Notes: generated from the sequence alone by a model not told the origin. 10,196 nt of DNA from Fragilaria radians (GCA_900642245.1 CAAAJI010001322.1:1-10196); one strand, 5' to 3'; positions 1 to 7,885 are shown, counted from the first letter of the stretch. Translations and numbers: made by a program.

Positions 1-1
1 A

Positions 2-361
2 TTATTGATTAGTATCTTTGGTCGTATCTACGACGTCAGTGCGGGAGAAAAATTTTATGGTCCAAGAGGATCGTATCCACAATTCCCCGGTCGGGATGTC
101 ACGTATGCATTGAGTACAGGATGTCGAAGTTGTGCATCGGATCCGACAAAGACGGCAGAGGATTTGACGGACGCACAACTTCAGGAGGGTAAACGTTGGT
201 TAAGTTTCTTTCAACTTCATGATAAGTACCCCTACGTGGGAAAATTAGACCGTCATCCGATGGAGGCACAAATGAACCAATGGATCGATGAGGCTATGGC
301 GAATAAGGACGAGAGTGATATGGAACGACATATGGTACCCCCCATACCGATTCTGAATTAG
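2..361 (+). CDS. MAPR/neudesin-like cytochrome b5-fold haem-binding protein, C-terminal part (5' end outside window)
   Basis: The frame is open to the left edge, so the true start lies outside the window; the first visible codons are leucines (TTA, TTG), not a credible ATG. The visible 119 residues begin in the middle of a cytochrome-b5-like domain. They read GRIYDVSAG, then FYGPRGSYPQFPGRDVTYAL, which is the signature of the membrane-associated progesterone receptor/neudesin branch: a tyrosine-rich YGP..G.Y segment followed by F.GRD.T. A second conserved block follows (AEDLTDAQLQEGKRWLSFF, then KYPYVGKLD), matching the 'DLT..ee...l..W...f..KYp.VGkl' part of neudesin-type proteins. Family members bind haem and are usually membrane-anchored or secreted; neither can be judged here because the N-terminus is missing. 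The tail after KLD is charged, ends in a proline-rich segment and stops at TAG 359-361. The TTAG at 9-12 could be an intron acceptor, but the continuous frame fits the family well. Confidence 0.85.
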   Translation, partial: LLISIFGRIYDVSAGEKFYGPRGSYPQFPGRDVTYALSTGCRSCASDPTKTAEDLTDAQLQEGKRWLSFFQLHDKYPYVGKLDRHPMEAQMNQWIDEAMANKDESDMERHMVPPIPILN

Positions 362-971
362 AGTAACGATTTAGTTAGTTTAGATTGTTAGTAACGACGT
401 GACAAGAAGCGTCTTTTCCTCACTCCCACTTATCAAATTTATCTCTTCTTCTACAATTCCTTTATTATCAATTTATAGTAGAAAAGGCAGTTCCGTTTCT
501 ATTTTTACTTATTGAATCTCAGTTTGAATGAATGTTGAGAGGGGTGCTACAATTGGCTTTGCTTCAATTGTGGAAATGACATAATCTTAAAATTGACCTT
601 TAGGGTAAATAAATGGATCCTTGTAAAGCGTAAACAGAATATATTCAGAGATGCTGATTCGTGTGATTGCGCCCCCTCTTGTATTTGTTCTAGAGTTGAT
701 ATGTCCCAATGATTCATGATGACAAGGTCTTGACATGTCATTGTGAGTATTGAGATGCAACCACCTTGATCAAATTCCTAATTTTTCCATTGAAAGGATT
801 GCTCTTGAATGCCTTTTTTTCCAATTTGTTACATTAACATACATGTTATCTCATGTAAGGTTGGGGATCATTGAAACTAGCCACCACGTCATCCATGAGA
901 AGAAAAACTTGGACATCATCTTCGTGCTCTAGCATCAGGTGTTTGTTCCAAACACCATACTACAGTTATTC
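362..971. other. Intergenic stretch between the MAPR-like gene and the esterase
   Basis: No convincing gene is seen on either strand; the two short open frames here (about 60 codons each) have no recognisable motif. A perfect 7-base inverted repeat (ACAATTG 549-555, CAATTGT 565-571, 9-base loop) lies about 190 bases after the MAPR-like stop. An ACGTCA hexamer at 886-891 lies 81 bases before the esterase ATG. The stretch presumably holds the 3' UTR of the first gene and the promoter and 5' UTR of the second. Confidence 0.5.
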
Positions 972-2357
972 ATGAGAGGTTCTTCAAGTAGATTAGAACT
1001 TGTAGCGATCCAACTCATTGTTAGCTTGTTGTATCAAAATCACTTTGTTCACTCTTGGTCAATACCATGGCTACAATGTCCCATTGTCATCATCACAAGA
1101 CATCATAATTATCCAACGACAATGTATCAACCACAACAAAAAGTACCTTGGACGCAACAACAATTTACCGCTTACGGCAAATCCAAATTATTGACTACTA
1201 TTGAAGCACCCATATTGTATAGACAAGAAGAACAACAATATAATATCTCCTCGACATATTCGATAACATCATCATCCTTGTCATGGACACAATATCCGGA
1301 GGATGATGGATTTCGAAGTATGCGTCAACTCCTACCCATCCGATGGCAACACTGGTTACGAGATTCAGGATTTTTCCGTTCTGTCATTCATATGTTGACC
1401 ATTTTCGTGGCTGCACCAACATTTTTTCGTACCTATCCAACGACATGGAATGACTTTCTCTATTTGTCCTCCATGGGTGGGAATACTCAACACACCACCG
1501 CCGTAGCAGAGAATCCTCTTACAGTTATACAATACGGATCTCATCCAAGTCAACAAGTGCATCTATACATGCCTTCAATACAAACTGATGATGATTTCAA
1601 CAAAAGTAACGTCAGTCGACCATGGATCGTTTTTGTTCATGGTGGTGCATGGGGAAGTGGATTTCCAGTTCAATATCGATTGGTGGCACTTCCGTTTCTT
1701 CAACGACAGTATCGCGTAGCTATTGTGGGTTATCGGACATATCCGGATGCGAATGTTCCCGAACAAATTGACGATGTAGGGCTTGCCTTGGAGGTAATCA
1801 CGAAAAAGGCCACCGTCAAAACAACTGAGAGACATAATCCATCCAAAACTAACGATATAATACTAATCGGACATTCATCCGGTGCACATTTAATCCTATT
1901 GGCGACATTACAAGGGAAATTTCAACAATTATTCAACAACAATAGCATCCTAAAGGGAATTGTCGGTCTATCAGGTGTCTATGATATTGTAGAGCATTAT
2001 CATTACGAAGCATCACGTGGCGTTGAACAAATTTCACCCATGGCACCTGCCTGTGGTGGGACTATAGAATCATGGATACAATCATCACCTACACGACAAA
2101 CACAACAACTGTTGCAGGATGGTGGCATGCGCAATCTACCACCCATTGCACTCTGGCATGGAGAATTAGATACGACTGTACCGAATCAGTCATCCAGAGA
2201 CTTGCATGCAACCCTCTCAGGTCAGAATGTCTCATGTTCAATTCATATTTTACCAAACATTGGTCACTCGGATACTGTTTATGAACTTATTCTGGGAGGT
2301 AGGACTCAAGATGAAATTTTAAGTTGGATTCAATCTCTACCTAATTTATCTCAATAA
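972..2357 (+). CDS. Alpha/beta hydrolase, isoprenylcysteine methylesterase-like
   Basis: A 461-residue single-exon protein. The ATG at 972 is the first in a frame already open at 939. The catalytic half starts near residue 217: the oxyanion-hole motif HGGAWG is at 223-228, a GYRTYP segment follows, and the nucleophile elbow GHSSGAH begins at 300, making Ser302 the nucleophile. A GLSGVYD segment comes next, then HGELD with acid Asp400, and NIGHSD with His432, completing the triad in the correct order. The pattern, including SP after the cap region and GH(S/T)D plus a GG motif near the C-terminus, fits the isoprenylcysteine methylesterase-like (BD-FAE/esterase) group; known members hydrolyse the methyl ester of prenylated C-terminal cysteines at membranes. 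The first 216 residues are unusual: a short hydrophobic stretch (about 9-21) that may be a signal or anchor, a Gln/Ser/Thr-rich region, and a second hydrophobic stretch at about 134-152. Substrate is inferred from resemblance only; another lipase or carboxylesterase role is possible. Confidence 0.88.
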   Translation: MRGSSSRLELVAIQLIVSLLYQNHFVHSWSIPWLQCPIVIITRHHNYPTTMYQPQQKVPWTQQQFTAYGKSKLLTTIEAPILYRQEEQQYNISSTYSITSSSLSWTQYPEDDGFRSMRQLLPIRWQHWLRDSGFFRSVIHMLTIFVAAPTFFRTYPTTWNDFLYLSSMGGNTQHTTAVAENPLTVIQYGSHPSQQVHLYMPSIQTDDDFNKSNVSRPWIVFVHGGAWGSGFPVQYRLVALPFLQRQYRVAIVGYRTYPDANVPEQIDDVGLALEVITKKATVKTTERHNPSKTNDIILIGHSSGAHLILLATLQGKFQQLFNNNSILKGIVGLSGVYDIVEHYHYEASRGVEQISPMAPACGGTIESWIQSSPTRQTQQLLQDGGMRNLPPIALWHGELDTTVPNQSSRDLHATLSGQNVSCSIHILPNIGHSDTVYELILGGRTQDEILSWIQSLPNLSQ

Positions 2358-2943
2358 TTCAAGACACTGAAATTTTCCCATCTTGTTGGTCATCATATGT
2401 AGTTTACACCTAACACCTAGTTCATTTTTCTCATCATAAAATGGAGTGCCCAACTATTGATCCCTGAATTTCCCAATGCCAAGGTAACGTACTAGTAATG
2501 GGGAATATATAAAGTTGTTTGTGTGGCAATTTCCAACAAATTTGGTTTGAGATGAAATCCATTGAGTATATTTTCCAATGAAGTATCGATCAATTACAAC
2601 CTCATTCAAGCAATCCCTATAATGTGACATTGCATACATCTTTTCAATAAAAGATTGTTTCAAAAACATCACTTTGTGTTGATTTCAAAAAAGCAAAAAA
2701 TATGTTCCTGTACACTATTGAGTTTCCTGTGTTGACACCTTCTGTCTTTTCATAACTTTTCAAGTCGCTTCACAAGATCTTAGAGGAAGGATTTAGTTAG
2801 AATTGAATCCTCTTTCCTTAGGTAAGGTATCCTGGGATTTGAAATAAACAGCTAGGATGATCATTGACATTGAAAATGACCTGATTACTTTCGCAAGCTA
2901 AGCGATTCATCACGAATCATGAATACCTGAAAACAAGGTTTTA

Positions 2944-2960
2944 AAAGTGTAAAACACTTT
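2944..2960. repeat. Short inverted repeat (7-base arms, 3-base loop)
   Basis: AAAGTGT at 2944-2950 and ACACTTT at 2954-2960 are perfect complements around AAA. It lies about 420 bases upstream of the hAT coding remnant. It could be a subterminal element repeat or chance in AT-rich DNA. Confidence 0.4.
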
Positions 2961-3067
2961 CACATATTGCTGCTAGTTCAATGCATTAAAAACTCGATTG
3001 CATACATATTTGTGCGGTTAAAAGAGAATTCGAAAAAAGCAGTGCTTCTCAAATTTTTTTATCATTC

Positions 3068-3088
3068 AATTAATTTTGAAAATTAATT
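3068..3088. repeat. Short inverted repeat (9-base arms, 3-base loop)
   Basis: AATTAATTT at 3068-3076 and AAATTAATT at 3080-3088 are perfect complements around TGA. The arms are entirely A/T, so chance is quite possible. It lies about 280 bases upstream of the recognisable hAT coding remnant. Confidence 0.4.
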
Positions 3089-3366
3089 ATGAGACACTTT
3101 CGTAAATATGCATTTTCACAAATTGGTGATGGCACTAACAAGCTACAGCAAGGTAAAGGTCGTAATGACGAATAAGCAGCTATATCAAAGCAAGAGCCAA
3201 TAACGGGGAAAAGTGTATTCAAGCTTTGATCTCCAGAATGATTTGACGGTAAGACTCATAATAAGGAAGCAATTAAAACAGTTTCTAAATGTTCAGGTTT
3301 TCAATTTTAAGACGCTTTATAACAATAAGCTGCTGAAGACTCAGTTGTCGGTCGTCAAGTTGCTAA

Positions 3367-4000
3367 TTTAATGCCCGATCATCGTCAAGTTTTAGAAATT
3401 ATTTTTTTATCGAAAGATTTAGAAAAAATAAATACATTAAGCCTGCTGCGGCAGAAACACGACAGCAACTCAGTCTTTTTGATATCCTGCATCTCTTTGA
3501 CAAGCTAATCCGTAATTTTGGTGATGATATTGCACTTTATCTTTCCCCTAATGCGGAGATTGTTGCTAGTCCTGAATTGGAGTCAGCCATATTGCAATTT
3601 TTACATGGAGAAGTATGGACCGAGAAAGGTAGGAAGCAACGGAATTGTTTTGACGATCAAGTAGATTTGACAACAAATGACGTTGAAGAAAGCAACGATG
3701 GTGATTAAGGAATCAACTCATTAATGGAGGGACAAAAACGGCGAAAATTTGAAGCAGCATTTGCTGACCTCAAATGATCCCAATTACTTTAACACTGTTG
3801 AGCGGATTTTCAGCCAACTCAAGGTCAATATGATACCTTTACGCAACTCTCTTCTTCCAAGTACACTAAAAATGATTATGTTCTTGACGCTTAAAATCAG
3901 TATGTTATCTGAGAAATACAAGCAAAGAAATATTTTATTTTTGGAATTCCACGCCAAAGTTGACTTCTTGATACTCTCTTTATTGAGCCATAATACGTAA
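3367..4000 (+). pseudogene. hAT-family transposase, decayed C-terminal half
   Basis: Two overlapping frames together read as the C-terminal half of a hAT transposase. The first (3367-3708) contains LSLFDILHLFDKLIRNFG and then DIALYLSPNAEIVASPELES, which resembles the 'lFD.LI..fp....YLs..A.IV.Sp.fE' block that precedes the dimerisation domain in hAT copies of stramenopiles. It stops at TAA 3706-3708, but the same frame continues readable (GQKRRKFEAAFADLK) to about 3770. Then the frame shifts, and 3749-4000 supplies FNTVERIFSQLKVNMIPLRN and SLLPSTLKMIMFLTLK, the hAT C-terminal dimerisation region (NTVER.FSq.K....P.RnsLlP..lE...FLk). At least one stop and one frameshift make it inactive. No N-terminal BED zinc finger or terminal inverted repeats could be recognised, so the element borders are unknown. 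Confidence 0.68.
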
Positions 4001-4078
4001 TTCTATTAGACAAATTGCAATGTATCGCAAATGCTCCTTGCATTTTGCACAACTAGTACAACTTTACTGAATGTTAAA

Positions 4079-4318
4079 TTAATAATTTTTACCAAAATCA
4101 AAGGCAACCTCAGCGATATCAGTCATTTCAGCATGGTAAAGGGTGTAATCCATGCTATCCCTTGCTGAAAGTGCTATTGCTTTCTTTGCTGTTTTTGATC
4201 TGCTGCTTTCTATCTTCCATTTCACGTGCATATTCTTCATCCTTTCATCTGGATTTTCAGAGACCAGCGCATTTCGTTTGTTCCGTTGTGTAACAGTGTT
4301 TGTATATTCATGGCATTT
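4079..4318 (-). pseudogene. Unidentified 79-codon open frame, protein-like
   Basis: On the minus strand a frame is open from just after TAG (4321-4319) to TAA (4081-4079). It has one inner ATG at 4240-4238 that would give 53 residues. Its composition looks like real protein: a charged, lysine-rich first part (ENPDERMKNMHVKWKIESS) followed by SKTAKKAIALS and an acidic, amphipathic end (HAEMTDIAEVAFDFGKNY). I do not recognise the family. It lies immediately 3' of the hAT remnant on the opposite strand and may be an exon, a relic of another element or the 3' end of the broken region at 4449-4782. With no clear start or partner it is best treated as a coding fragment, and it may still be chance. 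Confidence 0.3.
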
Positions 4319-4448
4319 CTAAACTATTACATTTGGACTGTTGTAGATGACAAGTATGCAGCAATGAAACAAGTAAAATGAAATAAATGTCACAGAAGAA
4401 CTTTCAGCTTTTTTCCCCTTGACATCATACTATGAGATTGATTAAGAT

Positions 4449-4782
4449 CTATATGATACTCAAAGAATCTGTTGGCAGGCTCATTCTTTTATGAAGAAAA
4501 CGTGGTTGGATGCAAAGGATGTAGAGCTTCTTTGCCATGCATTCATGGAATTACTTGTTATACACATATGCATCAAATTCATCTCTAAGCGGACTACCCT
4601 CTTGCAAACCATCCACATACAACGGCAAAAAAGGACGTGGGCCTTAAAAGGGACTTATTTACATTATTCAACAGTTTATAGAATGGATGAATGGCCTCAA
4701 ACGCGTCTTGCCTCTTTTCTGATGATTGTTTGTCTTCTTTTTTGCTTTGTTCTTTGGTCAACATAAATTCTTCATGGGTCAT
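4449..4782 (-). pseudogene. Broken, unidentified protein-like frames
   Basis: Two overlapping minus-strand frames both read as plausible protein. One (4782-4594, ATG start, 62 residues) is strongly charged (KEQSKKEDKQSSEKRQDAFE) and then runs to IHPFYKLLNNVNKSLL. The other (4643-4449) reads LYVDGLQEGSPLRDEFDAY, meets TAA at 4553-4551, and continues with CMAKKLYILCIQPRFLHKR. A single frameshift near 4640 would join the first to the second, the usual picture of a decayed gene. I cannot name the family. Upstream on the same strand (about 4925-4850) another run (EWIRRCQRHLLDSLPSVDHF) may belong to it. Confidence is low because AT-rich DNA produces such frames by chance. Confidence 0.28.
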
Positions 4783-5352
4783 ATATCAAGAGTGGAGGAG
4801 ATGTTTAACTTGCTTCCCTTTCTTTAATTTGTTTGTTATTCTTAGTTATCGCATAGGAAATTTAAAATGGTCTACGGAAGGAAGTGAATCCAGCAAGTGA
4901 CGTTGACAGCGACGAATCCATTCTTCAAGTGGAAAAATGAACAATGGTAAGCTTTTTGTATAACAAACAAATAATAGGATTTTAGCTCAAGCACGATAGC
5001 CAACGAAAATCTGGGTACAGAGGTCGTTATCTTCAAACAACGCATTCGGAAAAATGATGCTCACAGCAGGGAAGAGGATAGGTGATAAAAGTAAATGTTG
5101 GATATTTTTTTACTAGGCATTGTAGATTCCTTTAACTCACCTCTAACTTTGAGATTGCGACTTCAAAATTTAATTTCATACAATTTGCATAGCTGGTCAT
5201 CAGCTTCAATTTCCCTGCAAATTAAAAGTTCTTCCTATTTTCAGCTATGCTTCATTTTACCATAAAGCAGCTTAATCAGAAAGTGAATAAATACTAGTGA
5301 GTTGAACTTATTTTTTGTAAGCGAGTAAGGGTAGAATGTTATGTATATAAAG
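4783..5352. other. Stretch downstream of the HSF gene, nothing clear
   Basis: No supported gene, RNA or long repeat is seen. It should include the HSF 3' UTR, since that gene ends at 5353 and reads toward this side. A possible scrap of minus-strand coding at about 4925-4850 is mentioned with the broken frames to its left. Confidence 0.4.
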
Positions 5353-6240
5353 CTAGATCAAATGCATTAGAAAGTCTGATACATCATTTTCATCTCTTAA
5401 GTTCTCGGGAAAACCAGAGTGCCTAGTATCTGACACGCTGACATGCGATTTCATAATTGATTGTCCCAACCTGTCGAGATCAGCGGTATCGTTCAAGCAA
5501 GTATCAAGGAACAATTGAGCATTATGCTTCATTCCCTCAAGTAAGCTACGGTAGTCATTTCTTTCTGATGAACAATGGAAGGAAAAGTCCGTAAAATCCG
5601 CTAGACTCTCATGCTTGCCGTTCACATCACATTCTCGTTCCGCATGGCCAGCGAGAGATAAGGAGGTTAAGTTATGCCCCAATCCTTCTTCACCAAAGTT
5701 TGGAAGGATGGGTGACATGTTACTAAAGTCTGGCTCTGTCATAGGATTGCTTTTCTTCCTGCATATTGTGCCCTTCACTCGAATTCGAAGAATACGATGA
5801 GCAAGAAACACTTTCCCTCGAAGAAATAATTCATGATAGTATCCACCCTTATCGTCTCCCCTAGTCAACCTTTGAAATCCATAAAGATTCAGCTGGCGCT
5901 GAAATGAAGTCATCTTCGTTTGCTTAAAGTACTTTTGCATGATACCACTAGCAAACAATTTCGGCTTATGAATGATGAAGCATCTACCGTGTGGCTGCCA
6001 GCATAAAACGTCACTGAAGCCATCGCGCTCAGCGGCGTCTAGCACAACATGTAAGAAGACAGGAAATCGAAGCAAAACGCCTCCCCGAATGTTCGCGCTA
6101 CTCGTTCCGTCATCGATCTCAGTACTACGATCTCGATATTGATGTTGTATGTATTCCGATTTGTTATCCATGTGACAAAGGCCATCGATGAGTGATTTCC
6201 ATAGATCGGAATTCTCGATATCGTCAATAAAGTCGTGCAT
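5353..6240 (-). CDS. Heat-shock-factor-type (HSF) transcription factor
   Basis: A 295-residue single-exon protein. The ATG at 6240 is the first in frame after an upstream TAG (TAG CTG GGC ... ACG ATG). The HSF DNA-binding domain spans about residues 59-153: FPVFLHVVLDAA opens it, VLCWQPHGRCFIIHKPKLF is the central strand and turn with the conserved Trp81, and TSFQRQLNLYGF (111-122) is the recognition helix, the hallmark of the family. GGYYHELFLRGKVFL and an arginine-rich LRIRVKG end it. Such proteins bind nGAAn repeats in the nucleus and control stress or other genes; the family is greatly expanded in diatoms. No clear leucine-heptad oligomerisation region follows. The rest is acidic and Ser/Asn-rich and ends ENDVSDFLMHLI, which might serve as an activation tail. 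The upstream TTAG after a pyrimidine-rich run could be an intron acceptor adding a 5' exon, but the domain is complete without it. Confidence 0.92.
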   Translation of the reverse strand: MHDFIDDIENSDLWKSLIDGLCHMDNKSEYIQHQYRDRSTEIDDGTSSANIRGGVLLRFPVFLHVVLDAAERDGFSDVLCWQPHGRCFIIHKPKLFASGIMQKYFKQTKMTSFQRQLNLYGFQRLTRGDDKGGYYHELFLRGKVFLAHRILRIRVKGTICRKKSNPMTEPDFSNMSPILPNFGEEGLGHNLTSLSLAGHAERECDVNGKHESLADFTDFSFHCSSERNDYRSLLEGMKHNAQLFLDTCLNDTADLDRLGQSIMKSHVSVSDTRHSGFPENLRDENDVSDFLMHLI

Positions 6241-6330
6241 CGTTGAGAAGATGCAGCCCAGCTAACATAAAGATATAGTGGAGTTGAAATATTGCAAGAT
6301 TTAGATTTTTGTCAACTTGATCGATATGAA

Positions 6331-6340
6331 AGAACATTCT
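6331..6340. promoter_or_regulatory. Heat-shock-element-like dyad upstream of the HSF gene
   Basis: AGAACATTCT holds the inverted pair GAAnnTTC, the minimal unit bound by HSF proteins, about 90 bases before the HSF start codon. An extra GAA at 6328-6330 is out of the 5-base phasing. Self-regulation is an inference; a two-unit site also occurs by chance. Confidence 0.3.
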
Positions 6341-6401
6341 GATTTCAACTTTACTTAAAGATTCGCATTTTCCAAACAAAAAAAACGAACCGTAACGTGC
6401 C

Positions 6402-6407
6402 ACGTCA
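6402..6407. promoter_or_regulatory. ACGTCA bZIP-type hexamer upstream of the HSF gene
   Basis: ACGTCA sits next to another ACGT core (ACGTGCCACGTCA, 6395-6407), 162 bases before the HSF start. TGACGT follows at 6656-6661. In Phaeodactylum these hexamers act as cAMP/CO2-responsive elements for bZIP proteins. Several copies are expected by chance in 10 kb, so this is only a candidate. Confidence 0.2.
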
Positions 6408-7378
6408 CCCTCAAGTTCAACTTTTAATTGCTCCTTTTCCCCGATTTGATATGTAAACAGAAATGCAGCCTCAATATGGTCTGTAAATAATTGGGTTATA
6501 ATTCTCTCAACGGGAGTGAGGAACCAAAACGAAAAAAATTCAAATCGCTAAGGGATCGGATTTGTAACGCAAATACAGAAATGTGATACATAGTTTGAAT
6601 GAAAGCAAATGCTATTAAGCAACATGATCATTCATCAAATTAATGGACACGTAAGTGACGTAGAAAGTAGAACTTCCAGTAGATACTAAAGGCATCATCC
6701 CAACTCAGGTATTGATGTATAGTATTAAGTCCGCAGGAGAATTTAGTTGTCCGTGATGTAGCCAAGGAACCCAAACAATTTACCATTTTTTGATTCCTGA
6801 CAAGATACATAAATCTAAATGAAGAATGGTGGGTAAATTAGAAAGATAACGACCAGAGAAATAGCAGAGAACCTTATCATTATGAAAAGTACATTAGGAG
6901 AACAGTAACAAAATCAGAAGTTATAAGATGAAGCTATTTGCTTTTTATACTTCCCTCATCATGAAGGTTGAAATTTGATCTATATTTAACGTGCTATCCT
7001 CTGCTATCATCAACCCACCTACGGTGCAATATACGGACATCTAAGAAGAGAAGAAAAAACTTTAGTGAAGTTATGAGCCTTTAACCTTAAACTATCTTTT
7101 AGGAAATACTTAAGTAAACAAATAATGTTCACTTAATCCCCCGTTTTAGCAAACAAAACCGTCCATCACCAATTAATCAACGGTCTAACTAAACTTTAGG
7201 CTGCTCAAGATTAGTTAAGCATAAAGATTAGCAGTATGACTACTACTGGCTACCGAAAATGTTACTTGTTTCTAAGTGTAAAGTGCACGCGAGATTCAAG
7301 GAAAATTTCAATAATCAAAGACAAGAATGAAACAAGTTACATTCAAGAACTAAACATCTTATAATAATAAACCAAACT

Positions 7379-7415
7379 ATACTTCTACACTAAACCACTT
7401 TAGGATACTTCTACA
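7379..7415. repeat. 11-base direct repeat, two copies
   Basis: ATACTTCTACA occurs at 7379-7389 and again at 7405-7415, a 26-base period, inside the LTR-like segment. Repeated short motifs are common in LTR promoter (U3) regions; the length is modest and chance cannot be excluded. Confidence 0.55.
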
Positions 7416-7443
7416 GGCCTAATAAGCCGCATAGTGCAACCGT

Positions 7444-7462
7444 TGAGTCCAGAATTGACTCA
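7444..7462. repeat. 6-base inverted repeat at the edge of the LTR-like segment
   Basis: TGAGTC (7444-7449) and GACTCA (7457-7462) are perfect complements with a 7-base spacer. TGAGTCA-type sequence also resembles an AP-1/bZIP site. It overlaps the stop codon of the frame at 7885-7460. Confidence 0.4.
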
Positions 7463-7885
7463 CAGAGGTGCTAAAAGGAGGACCATATTTTTCTTATTTT
7501 GGATTATGTTAATCCAAAAATTCCTTGTACCATGGAAAGCTCCCTCATACATATTAATCCATTCAATAACTTCTTTTAGGGCTAAATCAGTGTTCCTTGC
7601 CTTGCTGGATTTTTGCGGAAACAATTTGAGAAGACTAAATAAAATTTGTAAGGTAAGATGTTGTGTATATTCTGCATCTGTGCATCGTTTCAATGGACTT
7701 GTCAAAATGAATCCACATCTCTTTCAGACATTCCATAATGCTGAAAACAGCAGTTCTGGAATTTCAATCAACCGTTTCCCAATTGTTTGTGAGAAAACTC
7801 TAAGGTCATCTTTCCATGCAATCTTGCTCTGAAACCAAAAACCTGCAGTTGGATTTTTGATGAAGGAGATCCGTGTAAGATTCCA
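7460..7885 (-). pseudogene. Unidentified 142-codon frame with one in-frame TGA
   Basis: On the minus strand one frame runs from Trp at 7885 to TGA at 7462-7460, interrupted only by TGA at 7726-7724. Its content is strongly protein-like: FIKNPTAGFWFQSKIAWKDD, then VFSQTIGKRLIEIPELLFSA before the stop, and after it SPLKRCTDAEYTQHLTLQIL, FSLLKLFPQKSSKA and EVIEWINMYEGAFHG. The second half looks helical. I do not recognise the family. It follows, on the same strand, a broken frame with a CCHC motif and may be its continuation after a frameshift, so it could be part of a retroelement polyprotein or of an interrupted host gene. It ends just where an LTR-like sequence begins (TGTGAGTC, 7464-7457), which might mean that an insertion cut it. 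Confidence 0.45.

Larger units (their letters stand above)
2358..3366. other. Non-coding, AT-rich stretch before the hAT remnant
   Basis: No gene is recognised. A 72-codon frame at 2454-2672 on the minus strand has no motif and is probably chance. From about 3090 some plus-strand runs read as protein, for example FSQIGDGTNKLQQGKGRNDE followed by a stop, and DSVVGRQVANLMPDHRQVLE in another frame near 3340-3400. These may be decayed upstream parts of the hAT transposase, but they match nothing I can name. Two clean inverted repeats lie here and are listed separately. Confidence 0.4.
6241..7266. other. Upstream region of the HSF gene, no gene seen
   Basis: No open frame with recognisable content is seen on either strand. 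It contains the presumed HSF promoter (sites listed separately). The part beyond about 6800 is AT-rich and featureless by eye. A minus-strand WVDD run near 7005-7015 is not a reverse-transcriptase catalytic box, because the surrounding residues do not fit. Confidence 0.4.
7267..7464 (-). mobile_element. LTR-like segment (candidate, minus orientation)
   Basis: Read on the minus strand the segment begins TGTGAGTC at 7464 and can be ended at ACA (7269-7267), about 198 bases, the size and TG...CA form of a small copia LTR. Inside are a TATAAG box (about 7363-7358) after an A/T run, and pyrimidine-rich sequence downstream. The first 19 bases hold an inverted repeat (TGAGTC/GACTCA). The next bases do not form an obvious initiator-Met primer-binding site, and the 5 bases on each side do not match as a target duplication. 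No second copy was seen, so this is a suggestion only. Confidence 0.25.

Noticed and set aside
750..932. 60-codon plus-strand open frame before the esterase
   Set aside because: No motif, different frame from the esterase, and no splice signals that would join it. More likely 5' flank.
1365..1835. Minus-strand open frames of 65 and 86 codons
   Set aside because: They lie inside the esterase coding sequence, whose catalytic motifs fix the plus strand as the real one.
2454..2672. 72-codon minus-strand frame
   Set aside because: It reads as possible protein but has no motif or relative that I recognise, and no partner frames. Kept as probable chance.
7000..7020. WVDD on the minus strand, resembling the reverse-transcriptase YVDD box
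   Set aside because: A stop follows almost at once and the neighbouring residues (DVRILHRR before it) do not fit the reverse-transcriptase palm.
7434..7832. 132-codon plus-strand frame
   Set aside because: It overlaps the minus-strand frame at 7885-7460, which has better protein character and lies in a run of minus-strand remnants. The plus frame looks like its shadow.
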